NCBI RefSeq assembly: GCF_016863635.1
Contig: NZ_BOPG01000006.1
Coordinates: 124,001-188,000 of the forward strand
Reading direction: 5' to 3'
Length of the DNA stretch: 64,000 nt
Source of the DNA: Virgisporangium aurantiacum
GTDB taxonomy: Bacteria; Actinomycetota; Actinomycetes; Mycobacteriales; Micromonosporaceae
Positions 35,982 to 43,342 of the stretch are shown here, piece after piece. Each line of letters begins with the position of its first letter. Position 1 is the stretch's first letter. The notes beneath the pieces were generated by a model. It saw only the letters and a program-made list of their open reading frames with translations. It was not told the DNA's origin and searched no databases. The translations under genes and the position numbers were made by a program.

Positions 35982-37162
35982 CAGGCGACGCTACCGCGAC
36001 AGACCCCTTCCCGCCGTGCGGCGTCGGCCACAGCGTGGGCGACCGCGACCGCGACGCCCGGGTCGAGCGCGCTCGGGACGATCGCGTCGGGCTTCAGGTC
36101 GGACGCCACCGCACCGGCGATCGCCTCGGCGGCGGCCAGCTTCATGCCCTCGGTGATGCGGGTGGCACCGGCGTCGAGCGCACCGCGGAACACGCCCGGG
36201 AACGCCAGGACGTTGTTGATCTGGTTCGGGAAGTCGCTGCGACCGGTGGCGACCAGGGCCGCGTGCTTGTGCGCGATCGCCGGCAGCACCTCGGGCGTCG
36301 GGTTGGCCAGCGCGAAGATCACGCCGCCGGGCTTCATGCCGGCCAGCGCGTCTTCCGGGATGGTGCCGCCGCTGAGGCCGATCAGCACGTCGGCACCCCG
36401 CAGCGCCTCGTGGATGCCGCCGCTGACCCGCCGGGCGTTGGTGAGCTCGGCGAGGCCGCGCTTTGCCGGGTTCAGGTCTTCCCGTCCACTGTGGATGGTG
36501 CCGCGCGAGTCGAGCACGATCACCTCCGCGGCGTCGACCCCGCCCGCGATGAGCATCTTCGTGACGGCCGTGCCGGACGCGCCGGCGCCGGAGACGACCA
36601 CCCGCAGGTCGGCCAGCCGACGGTCGAGCAGGGTGGCCGCGTTACGCAGGGCGGCCAGCACCACGATCGCCGTGCCGTGCTGGTCGTCGTGGAACACGGG
36701 GATGTCGAGCGCGTCGATCAGCCGGCGCTCGATGTCGAAACAGCGCGGCGCGGAGATGTCCTCCAGGTTGATGCCGCCGAACGACGGCGCCATCGCGATG
36801 ACCGCCGCCACGATCTCGTCGGGATCCTTGGTGGCCAGGCAGATCGGCACCGCGTCGACGTTGCCGAACTGCTTGAACAGGACGGCCTTGCCCTCCATGA
36901 CCGGCATCGCGGCGCGCGGCCCGATGTCGCCGAGGCCGAGCACCGCCGTTCCGTCGGTGACCACCGCGACCGTGCTGCCGACCCAGGTGTAGTCGTGCAC
37001 CAATGACTCGTCGGCCGCGATCGCCTCGCAGACCCGGGCGACGCCGGGCGTGTAGGCCATCGAGAGGTCGTCGCGGGTCGCGAGCGGAACGGTCGAGTGG
37101 ACGGCGAGCTTGCCGCCCTTGTGCATGGCGAAGATCGGATCGTCGGGGTCGAATGAAGACAC
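35981..37162 (-). CDS. NAD(P)-dependent malic enzyme
   Basis: 393 residues. AYTPGVARVCEAIA, VAVVTDGTAVLGLGDIG, the metal-binding FHDDQHGTAIV, and Rossmann VVVSGAGASGTAVTKML. This is the short bacterial malic enzyme without a phosphotransacetylase extension. Converts malate to pyruvate and CO2 with NAD(P)H. GTG start at 37162. First gene of a two-gene operon with the dehydrogenase at 35028-35981. Confidence 0.94.
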   Translation of the reverse strand: MSSFDPDDPIFAMHKGGKLAVHSTVPLATRDDLSMAYTPGVARVCEAIAADESLVHDYTWVGSTVAVVTDGTAVLGLGDIGPRAAMPVMEGKAVLFKQFGNVDAVPICLATKDPDEIVAAVIAMAPSFGGINLEDISAPRCFDIERRLIDALDIPVFHDDQHGTAIVVLAALRNAATLLDRRLADLRVVVSGAGASGTAVTKMLIAGGVDAAEVIVLDSRGTIHSGREDLNPAKRGLAELTNARRVSGGIHEALRGADVLIGLSGGTIPEDALAGMKPGGVIFALANPTPEVLPAIAHKHAALVATGRSDFPNQINNVLAFPGVFRGALDAGATRITEGMKLAAAEAIAGAVASDLKPDAIVPSALDPGVAVAVAHAVADAARREGVCRGSVA

Positions 37163-37298
37163 GGTGCCCTCCAGGTGCGCGCGAACACACTGCTGCTTTC
37201 TGAATGAACATCTCGCGGAGGCGACCGGTGGGTCGAAGCGAAAGGGCGGCAGCGTGGGGTTACCTGCGTCAGCCGACGTAGCGCACCACTTTACCCCG

Positions 37299-37625
37299 TC
37301 ACGGCTCGGTCACGCCCGTCCCTTTATGTCTCATTACCGAACGTGGTGACGGCCAATACCGAGCGATGACCCGGCCCACGACGTCGGCGACGCCGTACGC
37401 GCGGGAGTCGTCGGAGGTGAGCCCGTTGTCGCTCACCAGCCACCACCCGCCGGCCTCCGCACGCACGACGCGCTTGACCACCAGCAGATCGGGCCGGCTG
37501 CGGAAGCGGGCGACAACCACGTCGCCGGGCCGGGCGGAGGTGGTCCTCCGGGCCAGGATCAGGTCGCCGGAACGCAGCGTCGGCACCATCGACGGACCGC
37601 TCACCCGCGCCGCAAAGAACCGCAT
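37299..37625 (-). CDS. sodX: Nickel superoxide dismutase maturation protease (SodX)
   Basis: 108 residues. S26 signal-peptidase fold in miniature: catalytic Ser in VSGPSMVPTL and Lys in LVVKRVVRAE, no clear membrane anchor. Removes the N-terminal leader of SodN so that His1 can bind nickel. ATG 37625 follows GAGGGGG. Divergent from sodN, as in most sodN/sodX loci, with an 88-base shared promoter region. Confidence 0.9.
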   Translation of the reverse strand: MRFFAARVSGPSMVPTLRSGDLILARRTTSARPGDVVVARFRSRPDLLVVKRVVRAEAGGWWLVSDNGLTSDDSRAYGVADVVGRVIARYWPSPRSVMRHKGTGVTEP

Positions 37626-37713
37626 CACACCCCCTCGGGGTTGCCGTGCCGGCGTCCGAACGGCGGAGTAGGGTCAGACCGGAGGATCATCGCAAACCAT
37701 CCGGGAGGGTTCG

Positions 37714-38130
37714 ATGCGGTTGACGCGTCTCATCTCCAGTGTTCTTTCCCCGCGCACCGTCGTCAGTGCCCACTGCGATCTGCCGTGCGGTGTGTACGAC
37801 CCGGCGCAGGCCCGCATCGAGGCGGAATCGCTCAAGGCGATCGCCGAGAAGTACGCCGCCAATGACGACCCCGAGTTCCGTACCCGGGCGATCATCATCA
37901 AGGAGCAGCGGGCCGAGCTCGTGAAGCACCACCTGTGGGTGCTGTGGACCGACTACTTCAAGCCGCCACACTTCGAGAAGTACCCGAACCTGCACGCTCT
38001 GTTCAACGAGGCCACCAAGCTCGCCGGCGCCAGCGGCGCCAAGGGCTCGGTCGATGCGGCCGTCGCCGAGCAGCTCCTGGGCAAGATCGACGAAATCGCC
38101 AAGATCTTCTGGGAAACCAAGCAGGCCTGA
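37714..38130 (+). CDS. sodN: Nickel superoxide dismutase precursor
   Basis: 138 residues. A short leader (MRLTRLISSVLSPRTVVSA) precedes the nickel hook HCDLPCGVYDP, in which the new N-terminal His, Cys2 and Cys6 bind nickel after cleavage. The remainder is the four-helix bundle (KHHLWVLWTDYFKPPHFEKY) that forms a hexamer. Detoxifies superoxide in the cytosol. GGGAGGG upstream is a strong ribosome site. Family members are commonly controlled by the nickel regulator Nur; I did not identify a Nur box. Confidence 0.97.
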   Translation: MRLTRLISSVLSPRTVVSAHCDLPCGVYDPAQARIEAESLKAIAEKYAANDDPEFRTRAIIIKEQRAELVKHHLWVLWTDYFKPPHFEKYPNLHALFNEATKLAGASGAKGSVDAAVAEQLLGKIDEIAKIFWETKQA

Positions 38131-38145
38131 TCGATTCAAGCGGTT

Positions 38146-38185
38146 GCGGCCCTCACCGCTCGGGTAACGAGTGGGTGGGGGCCGC
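38146..38185 (+). terminator. Long hairpin after sodN
   Basis: GCGGCCCTCACC...CTCG pairs with CGAG...GGTGGGGGCCGC: about 16 pairs with one G-T and a small bulge, 5-base loop GGTAA. Starts 15 bases after the sodN stop and separates it from the anti-sigma-like gene. Confidence 0.75.
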
Positions 38186-38201
38186 GACGTCAGTGGGACG
38201 C

Positions 38202-38624
38202 ATGGACGGGATTACGGGTGTGACGCAGGTGATTCAAGAGCCTTGGGCAGACGATGTCGTAGTCCTTTCCGTGCCTGCCGCCGGTGCATACCTGGGCGTC
38301 CTGCGCACGGCGACCGCGGGTCTCGCCGCCCGCCTCCAGTTCACCCTCGACGAGATCGAAGACCTGCGCATCGCGGTCGACGAGGCCTGCGCGATGCTGC
38401 TGCCGATCGCGACACCCGAGGCCGAGCTGTCGTGCCTGTTCACGGTCACCGACGACGCGCTGATGGTCGAAACCAGCGTGCCCACGACGTCCACCGGGCC
38501 GCGGCTGCCGGCCGAGTCGTTCTCCTGGCAGGTGCTCAGCGCCCTCGCCGACGAGATCGACGCGGCGATCGCCGACGGGCGCGCGTCGATCAGGATGACC
38601 AAGCGCCGCCCCTCCCTCAGCTGA
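38202..38624 (+). CDS. RsbW-like ATP-binding anti-sigma/regulatory factor
   Basis: 140 residues. A HATPase_c-type serine kinase-like fold: YLGVLRTATAGLAARLQFT, DEIEDLRIAVDEACAMLL (N-box region with Asp/Glu instead of Asn, as in some orphans), and C-terminal SFSWQVLSALADEIDA. Anti-sigma factors of the RsbW class bind SigB/SigF-type sigma factors; no such sigma gene or RsbV partner is adjacent, so the target is unknown. GTG 38220 is a possible alternative start. Confidence 0.8.
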   Translation: MDGITGVTQVIQEPWADDVVVLSVPAAGAYLGVLRTATAGLAARLQFTLDEIEDLRIAVDEACAMLLPIATPEAELSCLFTVTDDALMVETSVPTTSTGPRLPAESFSWQVLSALADEIDAAIADGRASIRMTKRRPSLS

Positions 38625-38991
38625 GCGCTTCGCGGGTCTGCGACACCAGCAGCAGGCCGACACACCCCACGGCCAGCACCACCAACACGGCACCCGGCGC
38701 CGGCGCGTCGCCGTTGATCAGGCTGAAGCCGATCACCGACAGCAGCAGCTGCAGCACGATGAGCGGCGCACGGGTCCACTTCCGTCGCCGCCACAGTCCC
38801 ATGCTCAGAAATGTGAGCGCGACCGTCCACATCGCGATGAAGCCGGCGACCCGCCAGATGTCCTCCTCGCCGATCGCCGTGGCGACCAGCAGGATGATGT
38901 AGCCCCACAACGCGACCGTTTCGAACAGGACGATCGCGGTGGCGATCAGCAACGTCGTCGGTCGTTTCGCGACCGGAGGCGGGGTCGGCAC
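38617..38991 (-). CDS. Four-helix integral membrane protein
   Basis: 124 residues with four hydrophobic helices (TLLIATAIVLFETVALWGYI; VAGFIAMWTVALTFLSMGLW; LIVLQLLLSVIGFSL; AVLVVLAVGCVGLLLV) and a basic loop WRRRKWTR. Small conserved actinobacterial membrane protein, function unknown. Its 3' end overlaps the anti-sigma-like gene by 8 bases. Confidence 0.8.
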   Translation of the reverse strand: MPTPPPVAKRPTTLLIATAIVLFETVALWGYIILLVATAIGEEDIWRVAGFIAMWTVALTFLSMGLWRRRKWTRAPLIVLQLLLSVIGFSLINGDAPAPGAVLVVLAVGCVGLLLVSQTREALS

Positions 38992-39050
38992 GGGAGCAAC
39001 CCTAGTCCGTGGCCGGTCGGCGGCCCTCGCCGCCGGAGTACAGTGCCGCC

Positions 39051-40025
39051 ATGCGGGCGCTTCTCGTCGTCAACCCGAAGGCGACGACGACCAGCGAGTA
39101 CAACCGGGATCTGCTGATCCGCGCGTTGGGCGGCGCGACCGCCGCCGGACGGGCGATCGATCTCCGGGTGGCCTACACGACGCGGCGGGGGCACGCCGTG
39201 TCGCTCGCCCACGACGCCGCCCGCGAGGGTTTCGACCTCGTGGTGACGCTGGGCGGCGACGGCACCGTCAACGAAGCGGTGAACGGGTTGCTGTCGGCGG
39301 ATCCGGACGGCGCCGAGGGTGCCGCGTACGGTGCGCATCGGCGTCCCATATTGGCGGTTGTGCCCGGCGGATCGACGAACGTCTTCGCCCGCGCGGCCGG
39401 CCTGCCCCGCGACTGGGCCGAGGCCACCCAGGTGATCCTGGCCGCACTGCGCCAGGGCCGCACCCGCACCGTCGGGGTCGGCCGGGCCGACGACCGGTAC
39501 TTCACGTTCTGCGCCGGCCTCGGGCTCGACGCCGAGGTGGTGCGGCGGGTCGAGCGGGCCCGGCTCAAGGGTCGTACGTCGACGCCGGGGCTGTACGTCC
39601 GGTCAGCCATGGCGCAGTACCTCACCGAGACCGACCGGAGCACGCCCATGATCACGCTGGACCGGTCGGGCTCCGGCTTTCCCGACGAGATCGGGTTGGC
39701 CAGCGTGGTCGTGCAGAACACGGCACCCTGGACCTACATCGGCGACCGGGAGATCCACGCGTCGGCCGAGGCCTCGTTCGACACGGCGCTCGACGTCTTC
39801 GGCCTGAAGGTGCTGCGGCTGCCGAGCACGGCGCGCCTCGCGTCCCAGTTGCTACGCGGACGGCCCCGGATCAACGGGAAACAGATCATGACCATCCATG
39901 ACGTTTACTCGTTCGGGTTGCGGGCACAACGTCCCATGGCGTTCCAGCTTGACGGTGACTACCTCGGCGAGCGGGGTAAGGTTGAGTTCGTCGCGGTTCC
40001 GGAGGCGATCCGCGTCGTGGTTTGA
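39051..40025 (+). CDS. Diacylglycerol/lipid kinase family protein
   Basis: 324 residues from ATG 39051. LLVVNPKATTT opens the catalytic domain; VVTLGGDGTVNEAVNGLL and VVPGGSTNVFARA are the hallmark ATP/Mg and substrate loops of DagK/LCB5-type lipid kinases. The C-terminal beta domain ends QLDGDYLGERGKVEF. Phosphorylates diacylglycerol or another lipid alcohol at the membrane. An upstream in-frame GTG at 39009 has no better ribosome site. Confidence 0.9.
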   Translation: MRALLVVNPKATTTSEYNRDLLIRALGGATAAGRAIDLRVAYTTRRGHAVSLAHDAAREGFDLVVTLGGDGTVNEAVNGLLSADPDGAEGAAYGAHRRPILAVVPGGSTNVFARAAGLPRDWAEATQVILAALRQGRTRTVGVGRADDRYFTFCAGLGLDAEVVRRVERARLKGRTSTPGLYVRSAMAQYLTETDRSTPMITLDRSGSGFPDEIGLASVVVQNTAPWTYIGDREIHASAEASFDTALDVFGLKVLRLPSTARLASQLLRGRPRINGKQIMTIHDVYSFGLRAQRPMAFQLDGDYLGERGKVEFVAVPEAIRVVV

Positions 40026-40344
40026 GACCCCCAAAAGGATATGGCGCGACACCTCAACGAAGGTCCGTCGTTTAACCTGCTGCGGTACTACATTGGTTAC
40101 TGACTGTTGTGAGCAGGGGCAACGCTTTTCGGATAAATACGGACAAAGAGCACGTGAGGTTGCTCACCGGCCGTATTTTTTCTCAGTCGCCCCCTTGACA
40201 TCACGGCAGTTCGTGAAAGTATTCACAAGCGAAGACGCCTGCTCACGCGCTGCCGGGCACATCAACACCGCCAATACACGGTCCGGTACCGCGAGATGCA
40301 TAGAAATGATCTGGTAAATCCGCGAAGCAAGGAGTGTTGCCGTC
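40026..40344. other. Upstream region of the WhiB1-like gene
   Basis: 319 bases without a credible gene. Contains TTGACA (40195-40200), a CRP-like site (40212-40227) and AT-richer tracts (40179-40187), so it is probably regulatory and may encode a long 5' leader. Confidence 0.6.
40212..40227. promoter_or_regulatory. CRP/GlxR-like site upstream of whiB1
   Basis: CGTGA-AAGTAT-TCACA matches the TGTGA-N6-TCACA consensus in nine of ten half-site bases. Its centre is about 125 bases before the start codon. A TTGACA box lies 12 bases upstream, and AATACA/TACACG around 40273-40280 is a possible -10 for a promoter downstream of the site. In M. tuberculosis whiB1 is known to be CRP-controlled. Confidence 0.5.
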
Positions 40345-40602
40345 ATGTCGGACTGGCGCCACGTTGCCGCCTGCCGCGACGAAGATCCGGAGCTGTTCTT
40401 TCCCATTGGAACGTCCGGCCCTGCGTTGCTCCAGGTGGAACAGGCCAAGGCGGTTTGCCGCCGCTGCTCGGTAGCCGACGAGTGCCTTCGCTGGGCTCTC
40501 GACTCTGGGCAGGACGCCGGTGTGTGGGGTGGCATGAGCGAAGAGGAACGTCGCGCCCTCAAGCGTCGCGGCGGTATCCGTGTGCGTGCCCACTCCGCCT
40601 GA
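40345..40602 (+). CDS. whiB1: WhiB-family iron-sulfur regulator, WhiB1/WblE type
   Basis: 85 residues. Four cluster cysteines at 10, 38, 41 and 47 (C-x27-C-x2-C-x5-C), the DEDPELFFP stretch and GVWGGMSEEERRALKRR are nearly as in mycobacterial WhiB1 and Streptomyces WblE. The 4Fe-4S protein senses NO and binds the primary sigma factor. Own ribosome site and regulatory region, followed by a strong terminator. Confidence 0.95.
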   Translation: MSDWRHVAACRDEDPELFFPIGTSGPALLQVEQAKAVCRRCSVADECLRWALDSGQDAGVWGGMSEEERRALKRRGGIRVRAHSA

Positions 40603-40605
40603 ATC

Positions 40606-40659
40606 GCGAGCATGAAGAAAGGCCCCCGGCGGTCGCCGGGGGCCTTTCTTCATGCTCGC
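40606..40659. terminator. Perfect 26-bp inverted repeat, bidirectional terminator
   Basis: 40606-40631 and 40634-40659 are exact reverse complements with only 2 bases between. The core GGCCCCCGGCG/CGCCGGGGGCC is flanked by A-rich then T-rich arms (GAAGAAA and TTTCTTC), giving U-tracts in both directions. It ends whiB1 and the convergent zinc-ribbon gene, whose stop begins at 40660. Confidence 0.9.
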
Positions 40660-41484
40660 CTAGTCGAAAATGTCTTCGAGGAAGCTCCGCCGGTGGTGTG
40701 AACGGCCGTGCTGGCTGTGGCCCGAGTGACCATATGATTGCGATCCGTACGCCGCCCCGGACCCGGGTGGCGGTGGCGGCGGCGGTACGAATCCGCCCGG
40801 CGCCGACGCGGGCGGCGGAGCCGGCGGGAACCCACCGGCCGACGACCCCGGCGGAGGCGGCGGCGTGAACCCGCCCGAGTGCCCGGGCGGAGGCGGCGGC
40901 GAGAACTGACCGGCCGACCCCGGTGGTGGCTGGGGCGAGAACCCACCCGGCGACGACCCCGGCGGTGGCGGGGTGAACTGACCGGGCGACCCCGGGGGTG
41001 GCGGCGGCGTGAACCCACCCGGCGGCGACCCCGGCGGTGGCGGGGGGAACTGACCGGGCGACCCCGGTGGCGTGAACCCACCCGGCGAACCCGGCGGAGG
41101 CGGCGGCGCGATCCCGCCCGGTGGCGGGGGCGGGGTGAAGCCGGGAGATCCGGTCGATGGCCCGCCGTGCGGTGCACCCGGCGGCGATCCCGGCGGCGGA
41201 GGCGGTGCGTAACCCCCTGGGCCTCCGCCCTGCGGGCTGCCCGGCGCGGGAGGCCCGAACGGCGGCGCCCCACCCGGAGCCGGTACCCCACTCACCGGTG
41301 GCGGCCCGCCGGGCGCGGGGCCGAACTGCTCGTCCTGCCAGGATTTTTCCGCCTCGAAGAGCTTCTGCAGCTCACCCCGGTCCAGGAAGATGCCCCGGCA
41401 CTCCATGCACTCGTCGATGGCAACGCCCACCTTGTCGAGCACGCGCATCTCGCCGCGGCACTTGGGACACGTCAGCTGTCGCAT
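40660..41484 (-). CDS. zf-TFIIB zinc-ribbon protein with long proline/glycine tail
   Basis: 274 residues from ATG 41484. An N-terminal zinc ribbon (CPKCRGEM ... CMECRGIFLDRGEL, about 4-45) and the short KLFEAEKSWQDEQF segment match zf-TFIIB proteins. About 180 residues of PPPPPGSPGGFTPP-like repeats follow, then a His/Ser basic patch and acidic end (HHRRSFLEDIFD). The repeat tail is probably disordered and could vary in length between strains. Function unknown. Confidence 0.85.
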   Translation of the reverse strand: MRQLTCPKCRGEMRVLDKVGVAIDECMECRGIFLDRGELQKLFEAEKSWQDEQFGPAPGGPPPVSGVPAPGGAPPFGPPAPGSPQGGGPGGYAPPPPPGSPPGAPHGGPSTGSPGFTPPPPPGGIAPPPPPGSPGGFTPPGSPGQFPPPPPGSPPGGFTPPPPPGSPGQFTPPPPGSSPGGFSPQPPPGSAGQFSPPPPPGHSGGFTPPPPPGSSAGGFPPAPPPASAPGGFVPPPPPPPGSGAAYGSQSYGHSGHSQHGRSHHRRSFLEDIFD

Positions 41485-41554
41485 CCCCACACCGTAACGC
41501 CAGGAGCCGACCTGGCCACGCCGCGCGGACCAGGTCTGGTCGGCCCCAACGAGT

Positions 41555-41626
41555 CGATCTTGCAGTTGTGGTGGGCCACAAACAGGGCAAGATACGTACG
41601 AACCAGGCACCACAACTGCAAGATCG
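41555..41626. repeat. Palindromic intergenic unit, copy A
   Basis: CGATCTTGCAGTTGTGGTG (41555-41573) and its exact reverse complement (41608-41626) enclose 34 bases. Nineteen-bp perfect arms and a total length of 72 bp suggest a REP-like or MITE-derived element. Confidence 0.8.
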
Positions 41627-41650
41627 ACGTCGGGGACACCTCTCGGTTCT

Positions 41651-41720
41651 CGATCTTGCAGTTGTGCCCGCCCTTTCGCCGGAATTCGCCCGTTTTTCGG
41701 CGAGCACAACTGCAAGATCG
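41651..41720. repeat. Palindromic intergenic unit, copy B
   Basis: CGATCTTGCAGTTGTGC (41651-41667) and its exact reverse complement (41704-41720) enclose 36 bases. The arms share CGATCTTGCAGTTGTG with copy A while the interior differs, so the arms and not the loop are conserved. Confidence 0.8.
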
Positions 41721-41787
41721 GTGACGCAGGTCCACTGTGGACCCGCTACCTTGCGGGATTGGCCCGCGCAGTGAGCAACGCGGCGGG

Positions 41788-42492
41788 TTACGCGGGGACG
41801 AGGACCCGGGCCGAAGCGGCGCGGCGGCGCACCAGCCTCGCCAGGTCGGGAGAAGCGCCCAGCGGACGGGTCACCGCCACCGCGCCGGCACCGCGGGCAC
41901 CGGCGGCGGCCAGGTCGTAGAGCTTGCCGGGCGCCAGGAAGTAGGCGGACATCGCGACCCGCCGGGCGCCGGCCGCGCGCAACCGGGCCACGGCCTCGGC
42001 CGGGCGCATGCCGTCGGACGTCGCGAACGCGGCCGTGCACGGTACGCCCAGGCGCTCGCCCAGCGCGCGGGCGCTGAGCGACACCGTCTCCCGGGCGTCC
42101 GCATCGCGGGTGCCCGCCGCGGCCAGCACCAGGCCGTCGTAGGAGCCACTCGACCGGAGCGCGCTGCCCAACCGAAGAGCGAGGGCGTCGAGCAACTCCG
42201 GCGGGACCACGCCGTCGACCGGGCCGAGCACGTCGGCCAGGGCGACGTCCAACTCCAGGCCGGCCAGGGCCGCCGGGAGGTCGACCCGGCCGTGGTACGC
42301 CGACGTCAACAGCAACGGGACCACCACCGCCGACCGGTGGCCGGCCAGCGACAGGTCGCGCAGCACCGACGCCGGACGCGGACCGGCGTGGTCGAGGAAC
42401 GCGGCCACTCCCCCGACCGCACGGGCCAGCGCCCGGGTCTGCAACGCGGCGCGCGGGTCGGCAGACCCGTGCGCCACCAGAACCAGGGTCAC
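41788..42492 (-). CDS. Sirohydrochlorin ferrochelatase-like (CbiX/SirB)
   Basis: 234 residues. Active-site His in VLVAHGSADPRAA, two related halves, PLLLTSAYHGRVDLP, and the second-half VAMSAYFLAPGKLYD. Inserts iron into sirohydrochlorin to make the siroheme used by SirA. Its GTG overlaps the cysH stop (GTGA), so it is the last gene of the sulfate-assimilation operon. Confidence 0.9.
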   Translation of the reverse strand: MTLVLVAHGSADPRAALQTRALARAVGGVAAFLDHAGPRPASVLRDLSLAGHRSAVVVPLLLTSAYHGRVDLPAALAGLELDVALADVLGPVDGVVPPELLDALALRLGSALRSSGSYDGLVLAAAGTRDADARETVSLSARALGERLGVPCTAAFATSDGMRPAEAVARLRAAGARRVAMSAYFLAPGKLYDLAAAGARGAGAVAVTRPLGASPDLARLVRRRAASARVLVPA

Positions 42493-43184
42493 TTGTGCAG
42501 ACCGCACTCGGACTTGTCGAACATCGGCCAGCGACCGGCGCGCGGGTCGGAGCCGGGCGGCGTCCGCTTCGTGCACGGCCAGCAGCCGACCGACGCGTAG
42601 CCCTGCCGCAGCAGCGCGTTCACCGGCACGTTGTGGCGCGAGATGTAGGCGTCGACGTCGGCCTGGGTCCAGTTGTAGAGCGGCGCCACCTTGACCTTGC
42701 CGCGCGCGGCCTCGAACTGCACCACCGGCGTGTTCGCCCGCGACGGCGACTCGTCGCGACGCAGGCCCGCGGCCCAGGCGTCGTACCGGTCGAGGGCCCG
42801 CTCCAGGGGCTCGATCTTGCGCAGCGCGCAGCACTCGTCGGGGTTGCGGGCCCACAACTTCGGGCCGTACTCCTCGGCCTGCTCGGCGACGGTCTGGTCG
42901 GGCCGGACCGAGCGGACGGTCACCGGCAGCGACCGCTGCACGATCTCGCGCACCCGCAGCGTCTCGGCGAAGTGCAGGCCGGTGTCGAGGAACACGACGT
43001 CGATGCCGGGCACCACCTTCGACACCACGTGCGCGAGCACCGCGTCGGCGAAGGAACTGGTGACACAGAACCGCTCGCCGAACTCACCGGCGGCCCACTC
43101 GACGATCTTCTCGGCGGATGCGCCTTCGAGCCGGGCGGCGGCCTCGACGGCGAGGGACTTCAAATCAACAGCAACGGTGCTCAT
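42489..43184 (-). CDS. cysH: Assimilatory adenylyl-sulfate reductase
   Basis: 231 residues from ATG 43184 with GGAGG eight bases upstream. PP-loop-like FCVTSSFADAVLAHV, cluster cysteines DECCALRK and GCWPCTKRT, and the catalytic ECGLH tail. The CC...CxxC pairs bind a 4Fe-4S cluster, which marks it as an APS reductase rather than PAPS-only enzyme. Reduces APS to sulfite. Coupled by ATGA and GTGA overlaps to its neighbours. Confidence 0.95.
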   Translation of the reverse strand: MSTVAVDLKSLAVEAAARLEGASAEKIVEWAAGEFGERFCVTSSFADAVLAHVVSKVVPGIDVVFLDTGLHFAETLRVREIVQRSLPVTVRSVRPDQTVAEQAEEYGPKLWARNPDECCALRKIEPLERALDRYDAWAAGLRRDESPSRANTPVVQFEAARGKVKVAPLYNWTQADVDAYISRHNVPVNALLRQGYASVGCWPCTKRTPPGSDPRAGRWPMFDKSECGLHK

Positions 43185-43342
43185 CGCTTTGCCTCCAACA
43201 GGGTGGGCGAGAGTCCAATGAACTTGACGGAGAAGACGCGGACGCACGACCGGCACTCCCAGGCGCCGTGCGAAGCCTCGTGGGGACGGAGGTCCTCCGA
43301 GCCGCAGTACGGGCAGTACATGGGTGCCGCGCGTTCGCTCAT
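43181..43342 (-). CDS. Small zinc-ribbon protein of the sulfite reductase operon
   Basis: 53 residues. CPYCGSEDLRPHEASHGAWE then CRSC forms a zinc-ribbon or rubredoxin-like knuckle (C-x2-C...C-x2-C), followed by VFSVKFIGLSPTLLE. Both ends overlap neighbours by ATGA (with sirA upstream and cysH downstream). Similar small genes sit at this spot in Streptomyces clusters (from memory). It might pass electrons to SirA/CysH or be structural; unproven. Confidence 0.8.
   Translation of the reverse strand: MSERAAPMYCPYCGSEDLRPHEASHGAWECRSCVRVFSVKFIGLSPTLLEAKR

Larger units (their letters stand above)
41485..41787. other. Intergenic region filled by two palindromic repeat units
   Basis: 303 bases between two minus-strand genes. 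Apart from the two inverted-repeat units described next, I see no gene or clear promoter. Confidence 0.6.

Noticed and set aside
37626..37713. Nur-box-like sequence between sodX and sodN
   Set aside because: No clear palindromic match to the known Nur motif could be made by eye.
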